NCBI RefSeq assembly: GCF_015245355.1
Contig: NZ_CP063311.1
Span: 458,691 to 522,690 of the forward strand
Origin: Anabaenopsis elenkinii CCIBt3563
GTDB lineage: Bacteria > Cyanobacteriota > Cyanobacteriia > Cyanobacteriales > Nostocaceae
DNA length: 64,000 nucleotides
Direction of reading: 5' to 3'
Shown here: positions 37,101 through 46,359 of the stretch, one piece after another
Position numbering within the stretch: the first letter of the stretch is position 1
Layout of the letters: each line of letters starts with the position of its first letter
The notes under the pieces: model-generated
What the model saw: the letters and a program-made list of their open reading frames with translations, nothing else
What the model was told of the DNA's origin: nothing
The model's database searches: none
Program-made: the position numbers and the translations under genes

Positions 37101-38588
37101 ATGACAGCAGGGTTACCAAGCAAACGTGTAATAGTAGTTGGTGCTGGTTGGGCGGGTTTGGGTGCTACCTACCAATTGGCAAAACAAGGGTATGATGTTA
37201 CACTTTTAGAAGCTGGAGCATATCCTGGGGGTTTAGTTGCCGGTTGGAAAACCACCGCTGGGAAATCTGTAGAAGCAGGAATTCACGGCTTTTGGTATCC
37301 TTACAGAAATATTTTTGCTCTGATTAATGAGTTAAAAATTAATCCCTTCACTACCTGGACTCGTTCGGCGCAATATTCCCCAGCAGGGTTAGAAGTTGAA
37401 TCCCCAATTTTTCAAAATTTACCACGGCTCCCGACGCCTTTGGGTACTTTTATTTACACTCAGTTTCAGAGATTACCCTTGGCTGACCGCCTGAGTGCCT
37501 TACCTTTACTTTATTCTCTCATAGATTTTGACAATTCCGACCAGGCTTGGCGGCGTTATGATTTTGTCACAGCGCGGGAATTGTTTAAAGATTTTGGCGT
37601 TTCAGCTCGACTTTATCAAGAGGCTTTTGAACCCATGTTATTGGTGGGTTTATTTGCTCCCGGTGAACAGTGTTCCGCTGCTGCTACACTGGGAATGCTG
37701 TACTTTTTTATCCTCGCCCATCAAGCTGATTTTGATGTGGTTTGGTGTCGGGGAACGGTGGGGGAAAAAATCTTTCGCCCCTGGGTGGAACAAATTACCC
37801 AAGCTGGGGGAAAGGTCTTAGCCCAGCATCCTGTAACTGATATAGTTATAGATAGTCAGAATCGCGCCCGCGGTGTGGTGTGCGGTGATCAGGTGTTTGA
37901 TGCAGATGCTGTGATTTTTGCTGTGGGTGTAACAGGGATGAAAAAAATTGTCGCCCATAGTCCCAGTTTACAAAGCCGCCCTGAATTTCGGAATTTAAAT
38001 AATTTAGGCGCTATTGACGTTTTAGCTACCCGGTTATGGTTTGACCGTAAGGTTAATGTCCCCCGTGCTTCTAATGCTTGCTTTGGTTTTGATGACACCA
38101 CGGGATGGACGTTTTTTGATTTAAATGCTTTACATGATGAGTATCAGCAGGAACCGGGAACAGTCATAGAAGCTGATTTTTATCATGCTAATCAGTTTCT
38201 GCCCATGAGTGATGCAGATATTGTGAATATAGTCAAGGGGTATTTGACAACTTGTGTCCCCGGATTTGGGGAGGCTAAAGTTGTTGATAGTAGTGTCATT
38301 CGCTTACCCAATGCGGTTACCCATTTTGCTCCGGGTAGTTATCGTCATATGTTACCCGCTCAGACGAGTTTTGAGAATGTATTTATGAGTGGTGATTGGA
38401 TTATCAATCGTCACGGTTCTTGGTCCCAGGAAAAGGCTTATGTTACAGGTTTAGAAGCTGCAAATTTGGTGATTTCTTATTTGGGTCAGGGTCAACCTGC
38501 CGAGATTATACCTGTAGAAGAGGACGAACCACACATCAAAATGGCGCGATCGCTTCACAAGACTGTGCGGGGTTGGGGTTGGGGTTGA
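37101..38588 (+). CDS. FAD-dependent oxidoreductase, carotenoid-desaturase-like
   Basis: A 495-residue flavoprotein of the phytoene-desaturase superfamily. N-terminal RVIVVGAGWAGLGATYQLA and LLEAGAYPGGLVAGW bind FAD. C-terminal NVFMSGDWI...HGSWSQEKAYVTGLEAA is the second FAD contact. It resembles zeta-carotene desaturase-like proteins of cyanobacteria and plants, but the substrate cannot be told. A purine-rich GGGGGAAGAAA precedes ATG 37101, 22 bases after the kinase stop, suggesting one transcript. Its 3' end runs into a heptamer repeat, and part of it is duplicated at 41095. Confidence 0.82.
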   Translation: MTAGLPSKRVIVVGAGWAGLGATYQLAKQGYDVTLLEAGAYPGGLVAGWKTTAGKSVEAGIHGFWYPYRNIFALINELKINPFTTWTRSAQYSPAGLEVESPIFQNLPRLPTPLGTFIYTQFQRLPLADRLSALPLLYSLIDFDNSDQAWRRYDFVTARELFKDFGVSARLYQEAFEPMLLVGLFAPGEQCSAAATLGMLYFFILAHQADFDVVWCRGTVGEKIFRPWVEQITQAGGKVLAQHPVTDIVIDSQNRARGVVCGDQVFDADAVIFAVGVTGMKKIVAHSPSLQSRPEFRNLNNLGAIDVLATRLWFDRKVNVPRASNACFGFDDTTGWTFFDLNALHDEYQQEPGTVIEADFYHANQFLPMSDADIVNIVKGYLTTCVPGFGEAKVVDSSVIRLPNAVTHFAPGSYRHMLPAQTSFENVFMSGDWIINRHGSWSQEKAYVTGLEAANLVISYLGQGQPAEIIPVEEDEPHIKMARSLHKTVRGWGWG

Positions 38589-39115
38589 CGGTTGACGGTT
38601 GACGGTTGACGGTTGACGGTTGACGGTTGACTGGTCAGAAGCAGGAGCCAGGGGTTTTTCGCCCCTGTCTGATAGCGATAGCGTGGCGTTAGCCATAAGC
38701 TCAAGTCGGATAAATCCGACTCGAATAGATTACCCAGTTACCCCCGAATTACTGTAATATTTCTCCCTTGGGGACTCAGGACTATTTCGGTGGTAGTGCG
38801 ATCGCTGATGGGGGGTAAATTCGGGCGACGGTCAAAATATTACTAACGATTCTGTATCTAAATTTCATTATTCATTAATTATTCAGTTTTTTGGATGATT
38901 GACGCTGCATAGCGATCGCTTAGTTATGGTAGTAGGGACAGAGCTACTGAAAAATCAGTATTAATAAGGATTGCATGTGTATTATAAGGAACGTATTGTA
39001 CGAGATGACTAATGAGAATCTGTAAACTATTTCATCTTCAACAACAGCTTAAAACTGGGTTTTTGCCATAAAATTAACCGGATTTCTGTGGCGAATCTTG
39101 CTAATTAAATACTAG
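38545..39115. repeat. Segmental duplication, copy 1
   Basis: Blocks 38545-38750 and 39056-39115 recur, joined together, at 41095-41315. Copy 1 keeps about 305 extra bases between the blocks. It includes the last codons of the FAD oxidoreductase. Confidence 0.85.
38583..38631. repeat. Seven-copy heptamer STRR, GGTTGAC
   Basis: Seven perfect tandem copies of GGTTGAC, starting over the stop codon of the FAD oxidoreductase. The second copy of this region (41095-41315) has only two perfect units and a drifted remainder, so the array changes length. Confidence 0.95.
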
Positions 39116-39238
39116 CGGAGCGGCGCGTTAGCGCGGGTAAATTCATTGGAGTCCCCGTGAGGCAAGAATCCCCCGGCTTCTAGCCGTGGGGAGTGTCAAA
39201 TAAATCGTCAGGGACATACAATCTCTCTGCTGCAAGCT
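38589..39238. other. Repeat-rich gene-free stretch
   Basis: 650 bp. In order: STRR heptamers; a dispersed double hairpin (CAGGAGCCAGGGG... then GTCGGATAAATCCGAC, about 38641-38722); unremarkable AT-rich DNA; a 60-bp block repeated at 41255-41315; and an IS200/IS605 right-end-like hairpin at about 39150-39198. No gene was seen. Confidence 0.7.
39150..39198. mobile_element. IS200/IS605 right-end remnant
   Basis: GAGGCAAGAATCCCCC then a GGCT/AGCC hairpin and GGGGAGTGTCAA closely follow the right-end layout of the IS200/IS605 element at 52490-52526 (GAATCCCC...GGGCAGTGTCAAG). No transposase gene is attached. Confidence 0.55.
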
Positions 39239-39667
39239 TTGACAGATTTGATATCGGAATTTGATAGCGGTATTGAGGTGAATGTTGATAATACTAGTCC
39301 GTCTGTATTACGGTTGGAAGAACAAATAACAGAACTCCAATCCCACCTTGCTGCTCAAGGTTTAGGTGTGGAAACTAAGTTACAAGCTATGGCTCAACAG
39401 TTAGATAAGTTAGAACGGGTGATTGCCTCTGGGCGGATTAATTCCAAAGGGCGCAGACAAGTATATGCACACCAAGCCCCGCTTGAGTTACAACCCAGAA
39501 CAAATATCAGTCTGGCTCAAAGACTCGGTATTAGTTCCCAAACTCTGATTAATGAAAGAGAACGCAAAAGCACTAAGGAATTTATTTCCTATACACGTCA
39601 CCGCGACCCGATGAGCATGGGATGGCAATTTTCTCCTGAAGATGGTCTTTATTATCCCCTGAGTTGA
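39239..39667 (+). pseudogene. Unknown protein, probably 5'-truncated
   Basis: Up to 142 residues: a polar start, a coiled-coil stretch (LEEQITELQSHLAAQGLGVETKLQAMAQQLDKLERVI), and a C-terminal part with HRDPMSMGWQFSPEDGLYYPL. No family recognised. The only starts are weak (TTG at 39239). The frame stays open upstream, with plausible coding (TISLLQALTDLISEF), until it runs into the IS200/IS605 right-end remnant. The true 5' end therefore seems to have been lost to that element. Confidence 0.5.
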
Positions 39668-39748
39668 TACTCAGCGGTTAGTCTGGGGATTGTACAATTT
39701 GCCCAAACCCGCTATACTTGTACAGTAAACAGTACAGGTTCTCCCCAA

Positions 39749-40003
39749 ATGAAAATTATCTCTTTTAGCGAGGCCAGAAATAGTCTAAAAACGGTCTTAG
39801 ACCAGGTGACAGAAGATGCCGACTATACAATTATCACCAGACGGGATGCTGATGATGCGGTGGTGATGTCCCTGGAGTTTTTTAATAGTCTCATGGAGAC
39901 TGTGTATTTATTGAAGTCTCCGGCAAATGCAGCCCATTTAGAACGTTCCATTACTCAATTTAAGCAGGGGAAAGTGGTGCAGCGAGATTTGTTAAATGAG
40001 TAG
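39749..40003 (+). CDS. yefM: YefM/Phd-type antitoxin
   Basis: An 84-residue antitoxin: MKIISFSEARNSLKTVLDQV, then YTIITRRDADDAVVMSLEFFNSL (the Phd/YefM DNA-binding fold), and a C-terminal toxin-wrapping tail. It overlaps the toxin gene by 8 bases. The AT-rich stretch TACTTGTACAGTAAACAGTACA just upstream contains short inverted TGTAC motifs that may be the autoregulatory operator. Confidence 0.9.
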   Translation: MKIISFSEARNSLKTVLDQVTEDADYTIITRRDADDAVVMSLEFFNSLMETVYLLKSPANAAHLERSITQFKQGKVVQRDLLNE

Positions 40004-40256
40004 AATGTTAGCTTGGACTGATGAGGCTTGGGGTAATTATCTTTACTGGCAAGGGCAAGATAAAAAGACTCTCATAAGAATCAATAAGTTGATTGAGGAC
40101 ACGATGCGGATGCCTTTTGAGGGTATCGGTAAGCCAGAGCCTCTCAAGGAAAATTTAGCCGGATTTTGGTCACGGCGGATTGATGATACAAATCGTTTAG
40201 TTTATGCTGTTGATGATGTTTATATAACTATTATTTCTTGCCGATATCATTATTAA
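39996..40256 (+). CDS. yoeB: YoeB-type mRNA interferase toxin
   Basis: An 86-residue RelE-superfamily toxin that cuts mRNA at the ribosome. Family signatures: WTDEAWGNYLYWQGQDKKTLIRIN, GKPEPLKENLAGFWSRRI, NRLVYAVDD and the terminal SCRYHY with the catalytic His and Tyr. Complete and directly coupled to its antitoxin. Confidence 0.93.
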   Translation: MSRMLAWTDEAWGNYLYWQGQDKKTLIRINKLIEDTMRMPFEGIGKPEPLKENLAGFWSRRIDDTNRLVYAVDDVYITIISCRYHY

Positions 40257-40360
40257 TTTAGCAATAAATTAAGTCATTTTTATCATGATTATGATTTTTA
40301 AACATAGGTGTATATTTTAAAGATGCTTGATTATGATTCCTGAAGGTTGGAAAGTTGTAA

Positions 40361-40657
40361 ATACAGCACTTTGCGCGACTAACTGGTACAGTAGCAGCAG
40401 TGAGAAAAATAGTTTTGGAGTTGCTGGCTTGAGCATAAAAGGACTCCTAGTGACAAGAGTTGTACTAGTGCCAAAATATTTTTCAGTGAAAACTTACTGA
40501 TAAATGCTTTGAGTTGCCACCAGAGATGTTCTATGGGGTTAAATTCAGGTGAATACGGTGATAAATAAACTATCCTTGCGCCTACAGACTCGATCATTTC
40601 AATAATTCCCTTCATCTTAAAGCGCTGCTGTAAGCAGATCGGATAACACATACTCAA
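40361..40657 (-). pseudogene. IS630-family transposase remnant
   Basis: A fragment of the C-terminal DDE region: VGARIVYLSPYSPEFNPIEHLWWQLKAFI, then out-of-frame sequence. The N-terminal two-thirds are missing. It is a different IS630 lineage from the intact element at 2809-3778. Confidence 0.8.
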
Positions 40658-41026
40658 ATACTCAGATACCTAAATACTTGATATTCCCTAAATCTGGTAC
40701 ATTAGTAGAATCAGGGGTAAAGACAAGATGCGCGTAAAATTTATCGCGACGTAAAGTTTTGTAAAGAAATCCAATTGAAAGCATTAATTTTAGTATCGTC
40801 AGTACTGTTGTAATGCACCAGTCAACTATTGCCGAAGTTCAATCAAAAAAGCTGAAATAGTGACTCTAACATTTTGAACCTCGGCCACTTGCTGTATAAG
40901 GGTTTCGGGAGTTTTGTTAGTATGCTAAAGTCCATTTAGCCGTTAGGTTTATTGAACCATGGCTAACGCCACGCTATCGCTATCGGAAACAGCCTCTAGA
41001 CTTCTTACAGGGTTTAAAATGTAAGG
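40658..41026. other. Gene-free stretch
   Basis: 370 bp of AT-rich DNA. It contains GGCTAACGCCACGCTATCGCTATC at 40963-40986, which is the inverse of a motif at 38673-38696 and a common dispersed repeat. I see nothing else. Confidence 0.5.
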
Positions 41027-41062
41027 GTTTCCACTCGCTGGGGACAGTAATTGAATGGAAAC
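41027..41062. repeat. Lone CRISPR-repeat-like sequence
   Basis: A 36-base unit beginning GTTTCCACTCGCTGGGGACA and ending ATTGAATGGAAAC. The terminal GTTTCCA/TGGAAAC palindrome and the overall sequence fit a common cyanobacterial CRISPR repeat. No neighbouring copies. Related to 509-544. Confidence 0.6.
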
Positions 41063-41094
41063 ATTTTAGCTTAGATTGTAGCTTGGGTGGGTTA

Positions 41095-41315
41095 CGCGAT
41101 CGCTTCACAAGACTGTGCGGGGTTGGGGTTGGGGTTGACGGTTGACTGCTGACTGCTGACTGGTCAAAAGCAGGAGCCAGGGGTTAAAAACCCCTGTCTC
41201 AAAGCTAAAGTCGGATAAATCCGACTGGAATAGATTACCCAGCTACCCCGGAATTTAGGTTTTTGCCATAAAATTAACCGGATTTCTGTGGCGAATCTTG
41301 CTAATTAAATACTAG
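41095..41315. repeat. Segmental duplication, copy 2
   Basis: Starts at the HIP1 site in the last codons of the FAD oxidoreductase copy, includes a shortened STRR and the double hairpin, and jumps to the block equivalent to 39056-39115. It ends at TACTAG, exactly where copy 1 meets IS200/IS605-like sequence. The following 240 bases up to the next gene show no feature. Confidence 0.85.
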
Positions 41316-41554
41316 TGGGAGTATTAACAGTTTTTATTCCCTAGTTATCGTTCCATCATCCTGATATTGAACGAGATTCTTGACGTCACGGTAGTCGCCC
41401 TGTCTAAGAACAAAGATATTTAAGCTATTGGTGTCACTCTACCCGAACTTCACTCTGCTATCGATATCCTTTGATATCTAGTTGATTTGATGTTTGTCTT
41501 CATAGTTTCGTCAGTGTAACTGTCTATTTAACCTTGTCTTGAGAAGTAATTTCT

Positions 41555-43207
41555 ATGTCACAATCACCGACGATTAGTATCACCAGTCAGGCAGTAGATG
41601 CCTTTCCCAGTGGAAATAGTAACTATGGATTTCGGGTTCGTTACACCTTCACCTTCAGTGAACCTGTCACCGGCTTCACCGCTGAAGATATCACGGTTAC
41701 CAATGGTACTAAGGGAGCATTTACAACAGTCAGCCCCACGAAATACCAATTGTTAGTAACCACTAATGTACTTGACCGTGATGCCCCTGGTGAAACAGGG
41801 TTAGAAGTTTCTGTGCGAGCAGGAGCCGCCTTTAATGTTAATGGAAATCCCAACAGTCCGGCTTCATTGATAGCACCATTAGCCCCGGTAATTAACTTGG
41901 TAGCGGCAGATGACAAAGTTAACAGACAAGAAAGGCTTGATGGTTTTAATATCACTGGTACTGGTACACCAGGGGCAGAAATTATGCTCCGGTTCGACAG
42001 TGAGCCTAATAGTAAGAGACCCGGGAAACAAGCTACTGTAGGGTCTGATGGCACATGGTCAATTCCTATTACCGCTGATGATGTTCAAGGTTTTGACCCT
42101 GGTGAAGAAGGCATCTTTGTCTATCAAAACTTGAATAGAAATGTTAGCCCTCAGAGAAGTAGATTTATCGAGGTTGATACTCTTGCTATCGACAATATAG
42201 GCGCTAATATAGGCGGTGCTACTGGTCTACAAAGTCCACAAAGTCCACAAAGTCCACAAAGTAGTGTAACTATCATCGATATCACCGACCCCAACACCGG
42301 AACACCTCTACAGGAAACCTTTGATACTGTCTTTAGATTCTCTGTAACGGGTTCAACCCCATCATCTCAGGATCTGCAGATTGTCTTTGGGGACGGTAGA
42401 ACTCAAAGTATTCTCACTACTCCCGGTAGTGCTTCAGGTCTACCTTTTTTTGGTAGGGAGTCTATCCTTGACGACCTACAGTCATTCCCAATCAGGGTTT
42501 CCCCTGAAAATGGTAATATGATGAGGTTCCAATTGCGAGATTTAGCCAATGGCACTATTACCCCCTTAACCATTAGTGGTGTTACAGGGAATAATTTTAC
42601 TCTGACTGGTGGTAACTTGAAGATTGTTGCTAGTAGTCTGGGCAGTGCGGATAGTATAGAAATCTTAACCAAGAAAATTGAAGTCAATGGTGAGCAACTG
42701 GAAGCTATTAACCTGGGTAACCTCGACACTTCTAGAGTGACTGGGGACAGAATCACTGTGAAGGTGGATACTACCCTGTACCGGGAAGCTGCTTTTGATA
42801 ATCTAGTGGGCTTCTACTTGGCAGACAAAACTACAGGGGCAGTGGTTGACAGGCTAACTGGTGACAGTATAGCTGGACTAGGCGATCGCAATGCATATCT
42901 GAGTGCGGTGCGTAACAATGCGGTGCTGACTCGCAGCGTTACCAATAACCAAATTATAGACTTAAGCAGCACCTTTCAAGTCAATTCTAGTCTTGACTTG
43001 TCAGACTATGTCCTGCTACCATTCTTAGTCGCGAATGGTGACCTCAACTCAGTGAGACCTGACTTTAGTAACCTATTTGTCGCCGGTAATAGCAACCAGA
43101 TCCGCTTGTTGGGTAACAATGTCTTCGGCTTTGAGGACATATCCGGCGGCGGTGACTTCGACTTTGATGATGTAGTCGTCCAGTTTCGAGGACTAAGCGT
43201 GGTATAA
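41555..43207 (+). CDS. Ig-like and DUF4114 domain protein, probably extracellular
   Basis: A 550-residue protein. An N-terminal bacterial Ig-like domain (about 1-100; FTFSEPVTGFTAEDITVTNG) is followed by a second Ig-like repeat (NITGTGTPGAEIMLRFD), a short LQSPQSPQSPQS linker coded by 9-bp repeats, and a C-terminal DUF4114 ending GFEDISGGGDFDFDDVVVQF, an Asp-rich probable Ca2+ site. No N-terminal signal is seen, so type I-like secretion is possible. Function unknown; likely surface or matrix. Confidence 0.8.
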   Translation: MSQSPTISITSQAVDAFPSGNSNYGFRVRYTFTFSEPVTGFTAEDITVTNGTKGAFTTVSPTKYQLLVTTNVLDRDAPGETGLEVSVRAGAAFNVNGNPNSPASLIAPLAPVINLVAADDKVNRQERLDGFNITGTGTPGAEIMLRFDSEPNSKRPGKQATVGSDGTWSIPITADDVQGFDPGEEGIFVYQNLNRNVSPQRSRFIEVDTLAIDNIGANIGGATGLQSPQSPQSPQSSVTIIDITDPNTGTPLQETFDTVFRFSVTGSTPSSQDLQIVFGDGRTQSILTTPGSASGLPFFGRESILDDLQSFPIRVSPENGNMMRFQLRDLANGTITPLTISGVTGNNFTLTGGNLKIVASSLGSADSIEILTKKIEVNGEQLEAINLGNLDTSRVTGDRITVKVDTTLYREAAFDNLVGFYLADKTTGAVVDRLTGDSIAGLGDRNAYLSAVRNNAVLTRSVTNNQIIDLSSTFQVNSSLDLSDYVLLPFLVANGDLNSVRPDFSNLFVAGNSNQIRLLGNNVFGFEDISGGGDFDFDDVVVQFRGLSVV

Positions 43208-43388
43208 ACTCGCAATTCGTGAGGGAAGGTCTACGCATACCTGTTTTGAGGTAAACGTAAACATAGTACTCATGGGGATGTAGAAACCCATCTGACTACG
43301 TTGAAAATGGGGTAGTTCATTTAAATCTTGAGAGGCGATCGCAATATCCCCAACTGAGATTAAAGTCTAAAGATTTGAGTAGGGAAAA

Positions 43389-44549
43389 ATGCCCAACAAA
43401 CATTTAGTATTAATTGGTGGTGGACATAGCCATGCCATCGTGTTGAAAAACTTTGCCCACCATCCTTTACCAGGAGTTGATTTAACATTAATTACCCCAG
43501 ATATCAATACACCTTACTCCGGTATGTTACCCGGTCATATTGCCGGTTTTTATACCTACAAACAGTGTCACATCAACTTACAAAAATTAACTAACTTTGC
43601 TGATGCACAGTTATATATTGATAGAGCGGTGGGACTAGACTTGAAAAACCGTAGGGTGATTTGTGCTACAAGTCCACCAGTAAACTTTGATATCCTATCT
43701 ATTGACATTGGCAGCACCCCATCTACAATATCTGTACCAGGTGCTGCAGAATATGCTATTGCTGCTAAACCAGTACCAAAATTGTTAGAACATTGGTATG
43801 GACTATTAGAACATGTAGCTAAAAACCCTGAGCAACCCGTAAGTATAGCTGTTGTCGGTGGTGGTGCGGGGGGTGTGGAGTTAGTACTATCCATGCAAAC
43901 TCATTTACAGAGAATTAGCTCACAAAATCAGGGTTTGACAATTCATTTATTCGGGCGTCAGGAGCAACTGTTACCCAATTATCCCCAATCAGTGCAAGGT
44001 CAATTGCAGCAGATTCTAACTCAACGGGGGATAAATTTACATCTAGGGGAACCCGTGGCGGAAATTGCACCCCAACACAGCCGCGGGGAAACACCGGCAA
44101 TGTTCCAGGTAAAATGTGGATCTGGGTTATTGGTAGAGTCCCAAAAAGTATTTTGGGTAACCCAAGCATCCGCACCCCCATGGATAAAAACCACAGGACT
44201 AGGTACAGATGAGCAAGGATTTATTTTAGTAGGAGATACTTTACAAAGTCAAACTCACCCAGAGGTATTTGCCGCGGGGGATATTGCGACGATGGTAAAT
44301 CATCCTTGTCCTAAAGCTGGAGTATTTGCGGTACGCCAGGGTAAACCATTGTTTGAGAATTTACAAAGAATATTATCAGGTAAATCTTTGAAACTCTATA
44401 GACCACAGCCAGAATATTTAAGTTTAATTGGGACTGGGGACAAACGAGCGATCGCCACTAGAGGCGCTTTGACTTCATCCCCCCACCGGGTTTTCTGGTG
44501 TGGGAAAGACTGGATTGACCGCCGCTTCATGGTACAATTCACGGGCTAG
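43389..44549 (+). CDS. FAD/NAD-dependent oxidoreductase of the SelD-fusion type, standing alone
   Basis: A 386-residue two-dinucleotide-fold protein: LVLIGGGHSHAIVLKNF (FAD), TPYSGMLPGHIAGFY, VSIAVVGGGAGGVEL (NAD(P)H) and VFAAGDIATM. It matches the family that in many cyanobacteria forms the N-terminal half of a fused selenide,water dikinase (SelD). Here the frame stops after DWIDRRFMVQFTG, exactly where the fusion would go on, and the next gene starts 32 bases later. There is no SelD domain. Activity resembles type 2 NADH dehydrogenases; the electron acceptor is unknown. Confidence 0.8.
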   Translation: MPNKHLVLIGGGHSHAIVLKNFAHHPLPGVDLTLITPDINTPYSGMLPGHIAGFYTYKQCHINLQKLTNFADAQLYIDRAVGLDLKNRRVICATSPPVNFDILSIDIGSTPSTISVPGAAEYAIAAKPVPKLLEHWYGLLEHVAKNPEQPVSIAVVGGGAGGVELVLSMQTHLQRISSQNQGLTIHLFGRQEQLLPNYPQSVQGQLQQILTQRGINLHLGEPVAEIAPQHSRGETPAMFQVKCGSGLLVESQKVFWVTQASAPPWIKTTGLGTDEQGFILVGDTLQSQTHPEVFAAGDIATMVNHPCPKAGVFAVRQGKPLFENLQRILSGKSLKLYRPQPEYLSLIGTGDKRAIATRGALTSSPHRVFWCGKDWIDRRFMVQFTG

Positions 44550-44581
44550 GTGATCTAGGAAACTGGCGATGAAATGGTTTT

Positions 44582-45229
44582 ATGAATCAAATAGTTTGGA
44601 TTGCCAGACACGCTAACCGTCTGGATTTCGTTCACCCTGACTGGTTTCTCACAGCAGTCAGACGTTATGACCCGCCTTTGTCTGAAGATGGGATAGTGCA
44701 AACTGTGCAGTTAGCTCAACGTCTGCAAACAGAAACCATTACTCATATTTTTGCTTCCCCATTTCTGCGCACTGTACAAACAGCCAACGCCGTGGCAGAA
44801 GTTTTAAATTTAAGGATTAAACTAGAAACAGGTTTGAGTGAGTGGTTAAATCCCCACTGGATGACCGAAGCACCGGAAATACACTCAATTTCTGAGTTGA
44901 GGGACATATTTCCCAGAATAGATTCTGATTATACACCACTTGTCAGGGCGGAATATCCAGAAACCGAGGTACAAGTACAAGAGCGTTCTGGAAAAACTGC
45001 CCAATTGTTGGCTAGTGAATGCTATCCTGAAAATATCTTGCTGGTAGGACATGGTGCATCTGTACAAGGTGCGGCAATGGGGTTAGTCGGGGACATTGCT
45101 AAAACAGAAGTCACGGCTTCTTTATGTTCCTTAGTAAAAATCGTGCGCCAAGGGCCAGAATGGTTGCTAGAACTAAAAGGAGATACTTCCCATTTAACTG
45201 ATTTAGAGGAAGTGGTTCGATTTGCTTAA
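44582..45229 (+). CDS. Histidine phosphatase family protein
   Basis: A 215-residue phosphoglycerate-mutase-like phosphatase. The catalytic motif reads ARHANRLD rather than RHGE, with second His in LLVGHGASVQ and the SPFLRTVQTA phosphate pocket; the GLSEWL motif resembles the UBASH3/Sts branch. Substrate unknown. It follows the FAD oxidoreductase by 32 bases and precedes glk by 59, so it may be part of one transcript. Confidence 0.82.
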   Translation: MNQIVWIARHANRLDFVHPDWFLTAVRRYDPPLSEDGIVQTVQLAQRLQTETITHIFASPFLRTVQTANAVAEVLNLRIKLETGLSEWLNPHWMTEAPEIHSISELRDIFPRIDSDYTPLVRAEYPETEVQVQERSGKTAQLLASECYPENILLVGHGASVQGAAMGLVGDIAKTEVTASLCSLVKIVRQGPEWLLELKGDTSHLTDLEEVVRFA

Positions 45230-45288
45230 ATCCTGAATGAGGATTTTTGACAGCACAGACAAATTAATTAATTCCCATCCTCAATTCT

Positions 45289-46305
45289 ATGACTTTGTTA
45301 CTAGCAGGAGACATTGGCGGCACTAAAACTATTTTGCGGTTGGTGGACGCTGGAGATTTACATACCATTGCACAGGAAACTTACCCTAGTGGAGATTTTC
45401 CCGACTTAGTCCCCTTAGTCCAGCAGTTCCTCCTTGAGCTTCATACCCCCACACCCCAAAAAGCTTGTTTTGCGATCGCCGGTCCAGTGGTAGATAATAC
45501 AGCCAAGCTGACTAATTTAACTTGGTTTCTCCATACTGACCGGTTAAAACAAGAATTAGGCATTGAATCTATGTGCTTAATTAACGATTTTGCCGCCGTG
45601 GGTTACGGTATTTTTGGATTAAGTAAACAAGACCTGCTGACTGTGCAAGTTGGGAAACACAAACAAGAAGCACCCATTGCCATTATTGGGGCGGGTACTG
45701 GTTTGGGACAAGGGTTTATGATTAAACAGGGGAACTATTATCAGGTGTTTCCCTCCGAAGGTGGACACGGGGATTTTGCCCCCCGCAATGAGCTAGAATT
45801 TCAGCTGTTGAAATATCTACTCGATAAACATGATATTCAACGGGTGTCTGTAGAAAGGGTAGTTTCAGGACAGGGTATAGTGGCAATTTACCAATTTTTA
45901 CGCGATCGCCAAGTATACAGCGAATCACCAGAAATTGCCGAAATTGTCAGAACCTGGGAAAAAGAAGCCGGACAGATGGAAAAAAGCGTTGACCCGGGGG
46001 CGGCCATCGGCGGCGCAGCAGTCCAAGGGAGCGATCGCCTGTCAGTGGAAACCCTAAAATTATTTGTGGATATTTACGGCGCTGAAGCGGGTAATCTGGC
46101 CCTAAAATTACTCCCCTATGGTGGTTTATATATTGCAGGTGGAATCGCCCCCAAAATTCTCCCCCTCCTGAAAAACGGCAATTTTCTGTTAAACTTCAGC
46201 CAAAAAGGGCGGATGCGTTCCATCCTGGAAGATATACCCGTGCATATTATTCTTAACCAAGAAGTAGGGCTAATTGGTGCGGCTTTACGTGCAGCTAGAT
46301 TGTAA
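45289..46305 (+). CDS. glk: Glucokinase
   Basis: A 338-residue ATP-dependent glucokinase of the proteobacterial/cyanobacterial Glk family (not ROK). ATP site AGDIGGTKTILRLVD, catalytic region CLINDFAAVGYGI, IIGAGTGLGQGF and the EGGHGDFAPR signature. It feeds glucose into glycolysis and the pentose phosphate route, for example in heterotrophic or dark growth. Normal length. Confidence 0.93.
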   Translation: MTLLLAGDIGGTKTILRLVDAGDLHTIAQETYPSGDFPDLVPLVQQFLLELHTPTPQKACFAIAGPVVDNTAKLTNLTWFLHTDRLKQELGIESMCLINDFAAVGYGIFGLSKQDLLTVQVGKHKQEAPIAIIGAGTGLGQGFMIKQGNYYQVFPSEGGHGDFAPRNELEFQLLKYLLDKHDIQRVSVERVVSGQGIVAIYQFLRDRQVYSESPEIAEIVRTWEKEAGQMEKSVDPGAAIGGAAVQGSDRLSVETLKLFVDIYGAEAGNLALKLLPYGGLYIAGGIAPKILPLLKNGNFLLNFSQKGRMRSILEDIPVHIILNQEVGLIGAALRAARL

Positions 46306-46359
46306 AAAACTGGTAAATTACGGATAACCCACCAATTAGCGCTGATAAATTTACCAAGC

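Noticed and set aside
38583..38631. GGTTGAC array considered as a CRISPR or origin
   Set aside because: A 7-base unit with no spacers; it is an STRR.
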